From contig OZ020622.1 in NCBI GenBank assembly GCA_963971575.1, positions 12,624,279 to 12,688,278 of the forward strand: a stretch of 64,000 nucleotides of DNA. The letters run 5' to 3'. Made by a program: the position numbers and the translations under genes. A model generated the notes under the pieces. That model ran no database searches. It worked only from the letters and a program-made list of their open reading frames with translations, and was not told where the DNA came from. Source of the DNA: Liopterus haemorrhoidalis (Eukaryota; Arthropoda; Insecta; Coleoptera; Dytiscidae). This document shows, in pieces, positions 9,172 through 20,397 of the stretch; the stretch's first letter is position 1, and the number at the start of each line of letters is the position of its first letter.

Positions 9172-10566
9172 GTTACAAAATAAAATTTTCGAGAAAAATG
9201 TACATAGGTAAATTTTGATATTTAAACAAGACTTACTAATCAGTTTTATGTAAAAAAAGCGTTTATTAGATTTAAAAGCCAGAATTAGAGCAGAGATAGG
9301 AAGAATTAAATCGAAAGTGTACCAAGCAACTTTTTGTCCAAAATATTATTTTCTATATAGAATAATAAAAAAAAAAAGTTATGTTGACTGTCTCAACACA
9401 ATCTCGATCATGGACAGTTGTCTTAGTGACATAGAGTGTGAGAATAACATAGAGTGAGGTACATATAATGCTACAAAATATCACATGTGTATACAGACAA
9501 CTGAAGGTAACCTAGGACTGCGTTGTCAGAACACAATCGCGTGTTTCTCCGAAATTAACCGAAGATATTTATATGTTCACGCGGATATTGCGGATAAGCG
9601 GATATTACTTTTTATCCGCATCCGATCCGCATGGTTTAAATGATAATTTGCGGATTTGCAGGGCTCTAATTATTACTTAGGAAACTGACGTGGTTTTTGA
9701 CTTAATGTAGTTTTTCAAACAAAATATATAGATTCATCCATATAATCAGGATTTGTATTATTATCAGGTGTCCAAAAAGTGACATTAAACTAACAACTGT
9801 TTCCGTAAATTTGTTTCTTTACTTTTACTTGTAGCTTCCATTAGCAATATAATTTTATTTAAGGGCAGTTTTTCTTTTTTATCAGATGAAATCTAGCAGA
9901 TAGCTATATTGCAAACGGGAGTTACCATAATGGAACAACACAAAAGTTGCGATAAAAATCTTGCTAAAATTTATCTCATGCGTTTTTTACTTTTAACCAT
10001 TAAAAACTTAATTAATTGGGCTATTATTTTACTTTTAAATGACGAAATATTGTACATAGGATTTAAAAATAGAGTGAACTCACTTAAAACCTGTTTATTT
10101 CCTGATTTTGACTTATTTTTATCCATTTATCAGTCGGGTTGAATTTTGGCCTCACTCACATAAGTCCTCCATCTTGTTCTGTTAGTTTTCAGATCTTTCC
10201 ATGTGTCATGTATACCAGTACTTGTTAGATCTTCAGTTAGATGATTTCTCCAACTCTAGCGAAGTTTTCCCACTGAAAATAAATTTATTCAATTAGTTAA
10301 AAATATTCAAATCATTTAAATATATAAACTAATCTATTTTAAGATAAACATCCTCAAAGATTAGTTGAGCTATCATATATTTTATTAGTTATATGTTGAG
10401 AGACAAGGGTAGAAATTACGGTCGTATATTATATGATTTGATTAAAATGTTGTCCGCGTTTATCTCAAGTACATGGTTGAATGTTTACACAGATGCAGAT
10501 ATGCGACCATATATTTTTAGTGATATGGACTTCGTAGGTAATTAGAGTCAAAATTAATTATTTGGT
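9172..10566. other. spacer with hAT-like end and possible LINE remnant
   Basis: Positions 9570-9672 carry repeated GCGGAT/ATCCGC words and end TTGCGGATTTGCAGGGCTCT, which reversed looks like a hAT-type terminus (AGAGCCCTGCAAATCC). Minus strand 10141-10260 can be read as TWKDLKTNRTRWRTYVSEAK, similar in style to the last residues of RTE-type LINEs, but too short to be sure. The remainder is AT-rich with nothing recognised. Confidence 0.35.
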
Positions 10567-11504
10567 GTTATGAATTATTCGGAATAAAAATATGAGTCTT
10601 AAAGATAGGTTAATAGGTTTTTGTTGTTAATTGGAGAGCTGATTAGTTTTCCAACCAGAAAAAATGGGGTTCAGAGATCGAATTATTAGTTTCAAGAAAA
10701 GAGCTGGGAAAATGATGTGAGAGACGGGGAGTCGTGAGTAACAATCACCGGAGTCGGAAGAACCTCCCAAGCATTTTTGGTTGAGAAACCCGGTTATGAA
10801 TTATTCGGAATAGAAATATGAGTCTTAAAGATAAGTTGAAAGGTTTTTGTTGTTAATTGGAGAGCTGATTATTTTTACAACCAGAAAAAATGGGGTTCAG
10901 AGATCGAATTATTAGTTTCAAGAAAAGAGCTGGGAAAATGATGTGAGAGACGGGGAGTCGTGAGTAACAATCACCGGAGTCGGAAGAACCTCCCAAGCAT
11001 TTTTGGTTGAGAAACCCGGTTATGAATTATTCGGAATAGAAATATGAGTCTTAAAGATAAGTTGAAAGGTTTTTGTTGTTAATTGGAGAGCTGATTATTT
11101 TTACAACCAGAAAAAATGGGGTTCAGAGATCGAATTATTAGTTTCAAGAAAAGAGCTGGGGAAATGATGTGAGAGACGGGGAGTCGTGAGTAACCATCAT
11201 CGGAGTCGGACAAACCTCCCAAGCATTTTTGGTTGAGAAACCCGGTTATGTTATGTTGTATTATTCGGAATAGAAATATGAGTCTTAAAGATAAGTTAAA
11301 AGGTTTTTGTTGTTAATTGGAGAGCTGATTATTTTTACAACCAGAAAAAATGGGGTTCTGAGATCGAATTATTAGTTTCAAGAAAAGAGCTGGGGAAATG
11401 ATGTGAGAGACGGGGAGTCGTGAGTAAACCATCACGTAAGTCGTGAATAAACCACACCGGAGTCGGACGAACCTCCCAAGCATTTTTGGTTGAGAAACCC
11501 AATA
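10567..11504. repeat. tandem array, 226-bp unit, four copies
   Basis: Units start at TGAATTATTCGGAAT (10571, 10797, 11023) and TGTATTATTCGGAAT (11257). Spacing is 226, 226 and about 234 bases. Each contains GGGTTCAGAGATCGAATTAT or a one-base variant, GAGACGGGGAGTCGTGAGTA and CCTCCCAAGCATTTTTGGTT. Units 2 and 3 are nearly identical, implying recent duplication or conversion. Unit 4 has an extra insertion with a second GTCGTGA. No coding function. Confidence 0.9.
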
Positions 11505-11775
11505 GCGTGTAGTGAACCAGAAGTAGTCTGGAAGCGTTGAGGACAGTTTAAATGAATTGAACAAACCTCGATAACGGGTTAATGTGAGTATTGTGAGTAC
11601 TGTGAGTTACTGTGAGTATTGTGAGTTGTTTAACGGCTTGTGAGGTGTACGGTGATTGTGAGGTTTTGTGTTGAGTGTCTCTCATGGGATTTCATAGCCA
11701 TTATCTTGTAATTGTAAGTTCTAGTGCAATTATTATGTTCCGACCGATCCTTGAATTGCTCCTACATAATTGGTG
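11505..11775 (+). other. possible LTR 3' part and primer-binding site
   Basis: After the tandem array the sequence is rich in short GTGAGT repeats (TGTGAGTATTGTGAGTACTG). It then reaches CTACA-TAAT-TGGTGTCAGGTGTG, which has the layout of an LTR ending in CA, a short spacer and a TGG-starting primer-binding site, as in gypsy-type elements. No gag or pol follows. Tentative: the 226-bp repeats could be part of this LTR. Confidence 0.3.
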
Positions 11776-13261
11776 TCAGGTGTGTTACTTGACAGTAGTA
11801 TTATTACAACGGGTATTCAATATTCCCTCCCATATCCACCTGAATAGTCTGTCCTACCTCATCCTCATCAAATGTCGAATCTACTGCAATCGTCTATCTC
11901 TCTGTTTTTGGGTGATACCCAGCCTTGAGTATAGTTCTCGGATAGCTTTGTTACGGATTCACCATTAATTTGGATGGGATGAAAGAATCGGCGTAATATT
12001 ATATTTTAGAAAACTATGAGATGTTGTCGATCTCACTTTGTTAGGTCCATATATCAGAGCAATATATACCATATATTAAGTATTTAGTAAATTAATTTTG
12101 TGGAACTTTAACTAAGTGTGTTTTGTTTTTGTTTTTTTTTTTTTTTTTTTTTCTGTATTATTCAAAATGTTTCATCAAGAGATAACAGCTACATCCATCA
12201 ATATAATTAAAAATGAGATGATTTTACTCAGATCTTTTAATTCAAGCAAATCCTTTCACTTCTACCTTCTACTTATGAGCATTTCTTTCAAATTAATTCA
12301 TACGGCTGATTGTAAATCTTCGGTAAAATTCATGCTTTAAGGAAATTATATTTTAGTGCATTTATTATAAATATTGTCATCATATGCCTATTGAACAAAG
12401 CTAGTTTTTATTTTACTACTTTTAATATTCAGAATTCTCTATTCAGAGGTAATTTTAAAATAGGTAGCAGAGTATTAGTTTCTTGTGGCATTAGTCTTGT
12501 TCTTGCTTGGACTAGAAATGCCATGATTAGTCCAATTGACCGCGGTTAGTCGGTCTCTGCCCTCGTTCGATGCTGCAGCCATATACCACGTCCACGATAA
12601 TGTTAAAAACCAACGTTACCGCAAACTATTTTTAACGTGGCTGCAAGGAATTTTTCAGCTTGATTCTCGGAAATTACTCGGGCATTCAGTTTTATCACAT
12701 AGTAAAAAAATGTTCAGAGAAAATTTTTCTATAGTTTCGATAAGAAAAGATAATGAACTCAATTTTACAATTCAGAATTATTCAACAGTATTAATGATAC
12801 CATGTTACTTTAGTGTTAATCTGAAACATCAGAAAATTACGAACAGAATTAAAGCTGCTAATGCATCGTATTTTATAGTTGGTCCTTTATTCAAAACAAA
12901 ACTCCTGTTTAGGAACACCAGCTATACCAAGCTATAGTATGTCCCATATTTAAATGGCCCGTACTTACCATAGGTCTATGGAACATACTCACCAATAAAA
13001 ATTTTCGAAATATCAACGATGTAGAAAATCACCTGATCAGTTATTTTAAGTCAAAACCAGAAAACTTCTATGGTGTGGGTATCGAAATATTAGTAAAACG
13101 TTGGGAAGTCGTTATAAATAATGATAGAAATTGTATTTTGTAATTATCACTATATAAATTTCTGGGAAAAAGAATATGGTGTACTCTAAAATAATGGATT
13201 TCTTTCTAGTCCACTTTATATAGTACCGTAGGACTAGAAACAGATACTTTACCTTTGTACT
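11776..13261. other. AT-rich spacer, no recognised gene
   Basis: Holds a poly-T run at 12129-12152 and a 133-codon reading frame at 12536-12937 (with IYHVHDNVKNQRYRK). I do not recognise the frame; it has no neighbours supporting a gene and a base composition like the spacer. It could be a decayed transposon piece. Confidence 0.4.
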
Positions 13262-13269
13262 AGTTTGGG

Positions 13270-13540
13270 CAGGGCCGGCGCGAGGCATGTGCAGCATGTG
13301 CGGCCGCACATGGCCCCGCGGTCAATAGCAGGCCCCGCGGTTTAACAACAGGCCCCGCGGTTCAACAATAGGTCCCGCGCATAGAAATTAGGACCTTTTT
13401 TTTGCTCCACACTTGGATCTGAACAGCAGGCCCCGCGCCTGTAGATGAGGACCTTTTTTTTTTGCTCCTCACTTGGATCTGAACAGCAGGCCCCACGGCT
13501 CGTCTCGCACATGGCCTCGCAAATCCTAGCGCCGGCCCTG
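13270..13540. mobile_element. hAT-type MITE with perfect 8-bp target duplication
   Basis: Terminal inverted repeats CAGGGCCGGCGC (13270-13281) and GCGCCGGCCCTG (13529-13540) are perfect. They are flanked by identical 8-bp direct repeats AGTTTGGG at 13262-13269 and 13541-13548, the hallmark of hAT transposition. The inside is GC-rich, unlike its surroundings. It has three 19-bp CAGGCCCCGCGGTTTAACAA-like units, then two about 60-bp units (GGACC-T-run-GCTCC-CACTTGGATCTGAACAGCAG). Non-autonomous; reading frames here are meaningless. Confidence 0.92.
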
Positions 13541-13548
13541 AGTTTGGG

Positions 13549-14246
13549 TTTAGGTGTTTGGAACCCATTATTATAAAAATAAATTATGAAATTAAAATAA
13601 ACTCGCTCATAGTTTATAAATGAATAATTTTATATGATTTTATCATGCTAAGTCCATTGCCCTTTTGAAAGAATGTTACAAATTTAAAAATTAACTAAAT
13701 ACCAACTTAATATTTATTTATTAGTTAAAATAATAATAGAATATTATTAATTGAGTTATTATTGAATTACAGTAATTAACATAATAAAACTAAAGTAAAT
13801 GCAAGTGAATTGCGTGTGGAAGAACGTAGCATGTCGGAAGGTGCTTAAAACTGGCCACAATTCTTTTCGCTAACATTACAAGAATGCTTTTTTTTCTTTA
13901 ACCAGAACAAATTCTTAAGGTTAACGATTACTATAAATTTTTCGTAGAACAATTTTAATGATATCAGTGAATAAATTGGTTAAATTATAGATTTTACGAC
14001 CGTAGATTCATGAAAGGAAAGGTAAACTGAGAAATGAGAGAGATAAATAAGTAAAAAGACACAAAGAGAGTAGAATGAGCTGCAAATGAATTTCTCAATG
14101 AATATATAAAGGAAGAATTGAACATCTCTGATATTCTGGATAAAATAATAAGATGCAGATGAAAATGGTTCTTATAGTTCCTCAGTTGTTGAGATTATTT
14201 ATATATATATATACATAAAAGATAAATCTTGACGAATGTATATATA
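13549..14246. other. AT-rich spacer, nothing recognised
   Basis: No reading frame, terminal repeat or similarity to other parts of the window seen. A short TA tract at about 14199-14213 precedes the Tc1-like element. Confidence 0.45.
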
Positions 14247-14805
14247 CAGTACCTAGACAAAGTATTATAATCACTTATGAATTTTTAAAAATGCATTGTT
14301 TTACTCAAAATCAACATAATAGTAATACATCAATTTTATTGTTATTTTGTATTTTATTATTTCAATTTATATTAGTACATTTATAAAATGTTTTTTAATA
14401 TTTTGTGTTGCCCCCCTTTGCTTTTATTACTGCCGCAATTCTTCGAGGCATACTCTCAATACATGCTCTAATACAATTTTCAATGCCATACTTTTTTAAT
14501 ATCATCTATTAAAACTTGTTTATTAGTATTATTTAAATCATAAACAAGTCTTTTCAGGAGGTTCCAAACATTTTCGATAGGACTGATATCCGGCGAATTA
14601 CCTGGCCAGGACAAAATCGGTACTTTTTGTTCTTGCAAATCAGTCTCAGAATAAAGATACAGAGTTAAAGATGTTTAAAATAGCTTATCTTTTAATAAAT
14701 ACACGATATGTTAAAGAAATAAATAAAGTAGCATATGATTATATGTCGGCATTTTTAATAAATAGTTGTTTTTGTAAGTGGTTATAATATTTTGTCTAGG
14801 TTCTG
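14247..14805 (-). mobile_element. Tc1-like element, internally deleted
   Basis: Inverted termini CAGTACCTAGACAAAGTATT (14247) and the reverse of CAGAACCTAGACAAAATATT (ending 14805) are about 31 bp long with three mismatches, flanked by TA on both sides inside TATATA context. 559 bp remain of an expected 1.3-1.6 kb. The transposase runs on the minus strand. Confidence 0.9.
14405..14650 (-). pseudogene. Tc1-like transposase, C-terminal fragment
   Basis: Minus-strand reading gives LQEQKVPILSWPGNSPDISP then IENVWNLLKRLVYDLN, a one-base frameshift in an A-run near DDIKK, and the tail ENCIRACIESMPRRIAAVIK before the stop after GGNTKY. The Glu of PIENVW is the third residue of the DD34E triad. The first two acidic residues and all DNA-binding domains are deleted. 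Not in an ATG-initiated frame. Confidence 0.85.
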
Positions 14806-15653
14806 TATATATATATATACATATATATATATATTTAAGCTGTCACTAGGTAACTCTATATATATTGAAGTTAGCTTTTCCTAAACAAAATGATCTAAAG
14901 TTTCACTCAATCGGTAAAAGATACTAGATTTGAAAATCTAGTTCCGTTAAAACCAAAGAAATCGTCAAATGCAGTATTCAATTCAATTTTAACATTGTTT
15001 TATCCAAAAATATTTCAAATTAACCTCCATCTATAGAAAGTAGTAAATTAATAGTAGTAACCCATTCAAATATCAGGAACAAAACAAATAAAATCTATTC
15101 ATCCAGGTCCAGTTCTCATCTGGTCAACTGCATTCAACCCTTCTATCCCGAGGGAGTATGTATTCAACACATACGGGTATTCTCTATCTTCAATGATTCT
15201 AAAAAGGTCTAATCCTAGATATATCCTTTGTTTCTTCAGGTTATTATATCCCAAGTATTTCAGGACCTAGAACAAGACGATTTATATAAGAGATTTAGCT
15301 ATCTGTAGACTGAAATATTCCGACAACGACCATACTCATTTAGTGCCCTAGAGGTCGTTTGTGAAATTTTGGTTATCAGCGTCAGATGTTTCAGACAGAT
15401 AGGAAAACTTTGTTATGGCATCTTGAGTTTGATATCACTCATATTAAAGCTCGATCGGCACTCGGTTATGGACTTAACTTCTTCATAATATGACAATTCG
15501 CACAAGTAAAATTTTATACAATAAAAACAAAATTAACAAAAAATTATGTGAAGTTTGAATTTTCACACTTTTTTACAAAAAGTTTTTTGATAACCATTTC
15601 TGTTCGTTACTAGCTGGAGTACCCGTAGGTTTTTGTGATGTATATTTTTATTA
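14806..15653. other. spacer, TA microsatellites, nothing else recognised
   Basis: Starts with TA repeats (14806-14835). At 15543-15566 a GTGAAGTTTGAATTTTCACAC segment resembles the palindromic motif dispersed at 20763, 38286, 55044 and 55237. No gene. Confidence 0.4.
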
Positions 15654-16485
15654 TCAGGTTGTCAAGGATGAAATTTGTAGTTAATAATATTGCCAAATTT
15701 AATAGCTTCTTATTTGACATTGGCTTAATATTTTACCTTTATTTATTTTTTTTGTTGGAAAGTAACACTTCTCGCCTGTTTAAAGAAATCATTGTATGCT
15801 GCAAAAAATATCAAAAACTTTTCCAAAAATTAATTTGTTGAAATTGGAACGTTCGGAAATTCGCACTATTATGAAGCATGAGTTCTTACGTGGAACTACG
15901 GCATCGCAGACCGCGCGAAGCATTAATAGTGTATTTGGCTCTAGTGTTACTGCAGATTGTCAAATTGGTTCGCGAAATTTCGTACAGGTAACATTAAAAA
16001 AAAAAAACCTGGCTCATCGATCACAGCAGAAATATACTGCAACCAACTGGACGAAATGATGCAAAAACTTAAAGAAAAACAACCTAGATTGGTCAACAGA
16101 TCGACTCCTATCTTATTTCATGATAACTCTAGACCACACACTGCACAAATGACTGTGGCAAAACTACAGGAATTGGAATTAGAACTTCTTCATCATCCTC
16201 CATACTCACCATACCTAGCCCCCACTGACTACCACTTCTTCCGCAATTTGAACTTTTTAATAGGAAAACAGTTCAATTCCGACAATGCGTAAAACTGGCC
16301 TTCTAGAAATTCATTGACTCTCGTCCGCCAGGGTTTTATACCACCGGCTTTAACAACCTGCCGCTCAAATGGCAAAAGTGTATAAACAATATGGGTGCAT
16401 TCTTTGATGAATAAAATAATTCCTTACATTTGTAAGTTATCAACCAACTTTGTTTTTTTTTTAAGTTTCATCCTTGACAACCTAA
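15654..16485 (+). mobile_element. mariner element, degenerate
   Basis: Inverted termini TCAGGTTGTCAAGGATGAAA (left, preceded by TA) and TTTCATCCTTGACAACCTAA (right, followed by TA). Length 832 bp, so internally deleted relative to a 1.3-kb mariner. Confidence 0.88.
15838..16414 (+). pseudogene. mariner transposase, frameshifted
   Basis: N-terminal HTH reads LERSEIRTIMKHEFLRGTTA and ARSINSVFGSSVTA. A frameshift near 15957 leads to NWFAKFRTGN, and a deletion then joins to YCNQLDEMMQKLKEKQP. The catalytic half keeps HDNSRPHTAQ (second Asp) and APTDYHFFRN (third Asp, 34 residues apart), but the normally invariant SPD before it reads SPY. The region with the first Asp is gone. C-terminal pieces continue to about 16414 in shifted frame. 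Inactive. Confidence 0.82.
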
Positions 16486-16814
16486 TATAACGAAAATAAT
16501 AAGTGAAATATTTCAATTATAAGTAAAACAGAAATCGTTTGTTCTAAACCACACTTTTATATATATTTTCAATGTTAAGTAAATAATAAACGAGATATTT
16601 CAAAAGATTAGCCATAGGCTGTTCTCTCGGAACTCCCCAAATATTAATCTAAATGTAAAAATACATAAAAATAATTTATTTTCTCATTATAAACTTTTTT
16701 TGTCAATTTTGTATAATCATAATTTTTACAATTAATGTAAATTATCATTAAAAAAAATAAGAGGTTTCATTTGATATTCCGCCTATTATTAAAATGATTT
16801 TTTCATTAATTAAA

Positions 16815-17012
16815 TATTTTTTTATATTTACCCCTTTATCTGTTTTTTGAACTCTCAGTGTTTTCCCATATATGGGTCAAAGAGTTGTATAAGCATATCA
16901 AATTTCACCTTTCAATGTTTATCTGTTTGATTACAAAACACGTCACTCAAGTGAGTGACGTTATAAAGGTTTTTTGGTGGTCATACCTACTAAATCCTAA
17001 AAACAAACCGCG
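16815..17012. repeat. copy of a GACA-family interspersed repeat (microsatellite lost)
   Basis: Shares CCCATATATGGGTCAAAGAG, AGTTGTATAAGCATATCAAA and the ending GGTTTTTTGGTGGTCATACC with the element at 21600-21840. Here the (GACA)n core is replaced by a short inverted repeat CGTCACTCAAGTGAGTGACG. Confidence 0.6.
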
Positions 17013-17747
17013 CTCCTATTGGGCGTATATCTAGATTAATACCAAATATGATGGATTCTCATTTCAACATTGGCCCTTTAACGCGAGAAAGAAACACCAA
17101 GAACAACCCGAACGTTCGAATATATCTATATTATTAATCTTTTAAATAGACATTCTTAAATAAATTCATCCAATTACGCGTTTTCCATTTTTTATTTACA
17201 CTTTTTTCAACGATTGAAATTATTACACCAATTCTCTTTTGACAGGTTCGTTAACGTTCGAATTTATTTTCGAAACTACTCATTTTACACGAGTAAAACT
17301 ATATCGACATATCGATTTAACATCATTTAATGGTAACTGTTTACTAGAACTGACCGTAGAATTACTTGTACTGCAGCAATGTTGCTGGTTTAGAGATTTC
17401 CTTGACCATAAGTTCCAGAGAAACCGCAATGAAATCCTGAACTAAATACTACTACTGTTCTTGACAGGAACGTCTTAAGTGATTTTCCAACACATTCTTT
17501 CAAGACAGTTTAGAAGTTCTGTGATTGCACGTTTAACACTGATATTTAGACATTTGAGTTCATACCTAGTCTCCATAAATTTTACCATAAAGTTTAAAGT
17601 GAAATTTCAGATGCTTAAAGATATTTAAATTTTCTTTTAGCACATAATTCATAAATGCACCTTAAACAAGAAACATCATTTAGTCTTCAAAATTACCATC
17701 TCTGGCCGTTATGCAGATTTAAAGTCTCGGCAGCGGAAAATCCTATA
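17013..17747. other. spacer, nothing recognised
   Basis: No reading frame with family resemblance (a 68-codon frame at 17239 looks random), no terminal repeats found. Confidence 0.4.
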
Positions 17748-18319
17748 TAGACCGGGCGCTCATGACATTTTTGTTCTCCGATTTCATACAGCATGCCTTT
17801 TGGAGGAGAGAATATTTACCCTGTGACAACAAATAAGGGATGGTACTAAACCCCTGCACGCTTTCCGGTCATAGGGAAAATTGCATTTCCACTTGCACAA
17901 AATTTTTGTGTTTTTCTCTGATTTAATATTGCTTGCCCTTTTGTCAAAAGAAAGTTATAACAAATTTAAAGTCTTTTAATTATAGGCATGCTGTATGAAA
18001 ACGCGGAAAATCATATTTTTTTATTACAAGATCACATGACCGTTTGAGCCCTTTGGGACCCTCCGAATCTCATGCATATATTTAAAATACTTTAAATTTG
18101 TTATAACTTTCTTTTGACAAAAGGAAAAACCATATTAAATCAGAGAAAAGCACAAAAATTTTGTGTTTAAGTGGAAATGCAATTTAAAATGCAATGACCG
18201 GAAAGCGTGCAGGGGTTTAGTACCATCGCTTTTTTGTTGTCACAGGGTAAATATTCTCTCCTCCAAAAGGCATGCTGTATGAAATCGGAGACCAAAAACT
18301 GTCATGAGCTCCCGGTCTA
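17748..18319. mobile_element. foldback element with about 235-bp inverted arms, copy 1
   Basis: Begins TAGACCGGGCGCTCATGACA and ends GTCATGAGCTCCCGGTCTA. The arms (about 17748-17980 and 18085-18319) are near-perfect inverted copies of each other, sharing CAGCATGCCTTTTGGAGGAG and GGTACTAAACCCCTGCACGC. The single-copy centre (about 90 bp) contains GATCACATGACCGTTTGAGC. ATA is present immediately outside both ends. A second copy lies at 48389-48954 in the opposite orientation. No transposase; non-autonomous. Confidence 0.9.
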
Positions 18320-18483
18320 ATATATGCTGTTCACTTTTGTAAAAACAAACTACGAGGAAATTTCGATTTCAGTTGTTTACACCTTTGAAATTGTATGTCA
18401 GGATGGTGTTAAAAAATGGTAAAAAATGGTAAGGCAATGGAGCCTATAGGTCTGAGTAATTGTTTAAAATATAATAAAACACT

Positions 18484-18920
18484 TCAATCTTCGTCATTAC
18501 AAGAATCGAGAAAAATATTAGTAAGCCTTTTGCCCAGAAACCTATTTCTGTCTCTGCATATAGTGGCTCCTGTTTTCGAAAATAAGCGCTCTGAAGGAAC
18601 TGACGTCGCTACTACAGACAAGAGTTTATGAGCAATTTTATATAAGTTAGAGAAGAGGAAGAGATTGTCTCCATATCGTCCCAAACCTATAGCGGATTGG
18701 ATATCAGAGGTGAAACTGGATTTTTCAAATACATTGATAGTTCATGTTCAGTTTTGTTAGAACCACGTTGGCCTGTGCCTGATTTTAGTTTCCTCTTCAC
18801 TTGTGCAATGTCAGTATGGTTACTCCAAAATTGAGAAGGGTAATCGAATAACGATGCTTCTTGATCAGACTCCTCACTTCCACTGGTAGAAACTTCTGTA
18901 GCGTCAATGAGCTTTTTCAA
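18484..18920 (-). pseudogene. hAT (ZBED-type) transposase C-terminal dimerisation region
   Basis: Two frames that meet at 18684/18687 make the hAT C-terminal domain. The first half has SEESDQEASLFDYPSQFW and SMYLKNPVSPLISNPL. The second half has LFSNLYKIAHKLLSVVATSV followed by PSERLFSKTGATICRDRNRF. The ATSVPSERLFS phrase is diagnostic of hAT transposases of the ZBED/hobo type. One frameshift separates the parts, and the catalytic core and BED finger are missing. This domain mediates multimerisation in active enzymes. Confidence 0.85.
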
Positions 18921-19091
18921 CTTCCCAGCAGGTTTACCACATATTAAAAAAAAAAAACGATTCGATACGATACTGGGTCAAATGTACTGAAATAAGTAAA
19001 GTATCGAAAGATTGTAATCGATACTAAAATCGCGATTTTGAATGAAAAATATCGATACTGGTATCGTATTAGTAGTATCGGAACATCCCTG
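18484..19091 (-). mobile_element. hAT element 5' end plus transposase fragment
   Basis: Minus strand: starts at 19091 with the hAT-style terminus CAGGGATGTTCCGATACTAC. It is followed by a region full of GTATCGAT words (19080-18955) and then the transposase fragment. The central transposase is deleted, and no matching right terminus was identified with certainty (a weak candidate CAGGATGGTG is at 18398). Confidence 0.65.
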
Positions 19092-19218
19092 GCACTGAAA
19101 GTCTAACACCAGAAAATAATGAAACGGTTTAAGGATTAACTAAGTAACTACTATTAATTCTCTGTACCATTTTAAAAGAAAAATTGAAAATTTACACTTT
19201 TTTAAATATTAATTTATT

Positions 19219-19600
19219 TTATTTTTTATACACAATTCTATCACCAAAGATGTCAAAATTCACGATATTTGTGTAGTGGTTTACAGGTGAGGGAATTCTT
19301 ATAAATGGACTGTTATTGAATAGATTAGTTCTAGAGTATGGTCGGTATAATATATCATTATATCTCAAATTCCTGGCCGATATATTTATATTAATTAGAG
19401 ATAGAAGCTCTACACAATCAAACAGATTATTAAGAATTTTTAATAATAAGATAATATCACATGTTATTCTTTTGTCTTTAAGAGTGAGCAACCCGTAATG
19501 ACAAGCACTCTTGTAGGTAGTAGTAGTGGCTGGAGCTTTTCTCGAAATATAATTTATTAACCTTTTTTGGATACGTTCTATGCGCGATAAATAAAATAAA
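19219..19600 (-). pseudogene. jockey/CR1-like LINE ORF2 C-terminus
   Basis: Minus strand reads IERIQKRLINYISRKA, CHYGLLTLKDKRITCDIILL, then KILNNLFDCVELLSLININI, LYRPYSRTN, NSPFIRIPSPVN and FDIF. This order (RIQ..., GLLTL..RR, L..LLNG.ID...LLS.I, R....F....TNY..NSP..R....N) is the conserved tail downstream of the RT domain in jockey/CR1-type LINEs. The 3' UTR ends in AT-rich sequence at about 19200. Upstream RT is absent. Confidence 0.75.
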
Positions 19601-19619
19601 TTATACTTATTTTGACAAC

Positions 19620-20101
19620 TAATTTAAACTTTAAAACAGTTCGTGTTGGAGGTACTTCAAGTACTTTCAAGTAGGTACGACTTGAACGTGCAATTTTTTT
19701 TGTTATGCTCCGAGCTACTGTTAACTAAAGAGTAATGATGCAAAAGGGTTAAAAATGGAAAGCAACTTTGAACACTTGTAAATAAAAATACTTGCAAGCC
19801 ATTATAGGTAACCGTAACAGATATTAAAAACATGTTTATGTAAAAGTTGTTTCTTTTCAAAAGAAAAATCCAAATATACCCAACACGCCTTACGTTCCTA
19901 TATAAAAAATGTAAGTGGTCCTTGATATCCTGTACTTCCGGTTTATTCCGGAAAATTAAAATATTACCATCCAGTTATTTGGGTAAACTCTGGTTACTAA
20001 TTTTTTTCCCATCTTGCTCACACATCGTCTTTTCGAAAAATATCATGTTTTCTCTATCTTGCACCTTGTGATACCTCGCTCCCTGCCCCCCCTCTCTCTC
20101 A

Positions 20102-20103
<2 letters not shown>
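19620..20103. other. spacer, nothing recognised
   Basis: AT-rich, only short reading frames; ends in a CT-rich run leading to a TA microsatellite. Confidence 0.4.
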
Positions 20104-20144
<41 letters not shown>

Positions 20145-20150
20145 TATATG
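20104..20150. repeat. (TA)n microsatellite
   Basis: Pure TA with one C interruption near 20139. Confidence 0.88.
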
Positions 20151-20157
20151 TCTATAT

Positions 20158-20240
20158 AGTGGGAACCTATACTGGCTTTTATGCTGTTGGTTCTCCTTAA
20201 ATAAAATAAAATAAAATAAAATAAAAAATAAAAATAAAAA
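20158..20240 (+). repeat. retroposon 3' end with (AAAAT)n tail
   Basis: GTGGGAACCTATACTGGCTT ... TTCTCCTTAAATAAAATAAA followed by (ATAAA)n reads like the 3' end of a LINE or SINE with a pentanucleotide tail. Confidence 0.45.
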
Positions 20241-20312
20241 TATATAGGGAGGCCGCAGACAATATTTACGTTAATTTGGGGGGCCCCATGCCAGAAAAGG
20301 TTGAGAAACACT
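20241..20312 (-). mobile_element. hAT-type element end
   Basis: Ends GGTTGAGAAACACTG, reversed CAGTGTTTCTCAACC, a very common hAT terminal sequence in animals. The other end was not found. The MITE at 51719-51996 has the related right terminus GATTGAGAAACACTG. Confidence 0.5.
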
Positions 20313-20397
20313 GCCCTAGCTTATATAAGAAAAATGTTTTATTCAGGTTTTTAGTAAAACTTATTTTTGCACATTTTGAATAGCTTATGTATAATTG

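Noticed and set aside
12536..12937. 133-codon frame as a host gene
   Set aside because: No recognised motif, no start context, splice or neighbour evidence; kept only as part of the spacer description.
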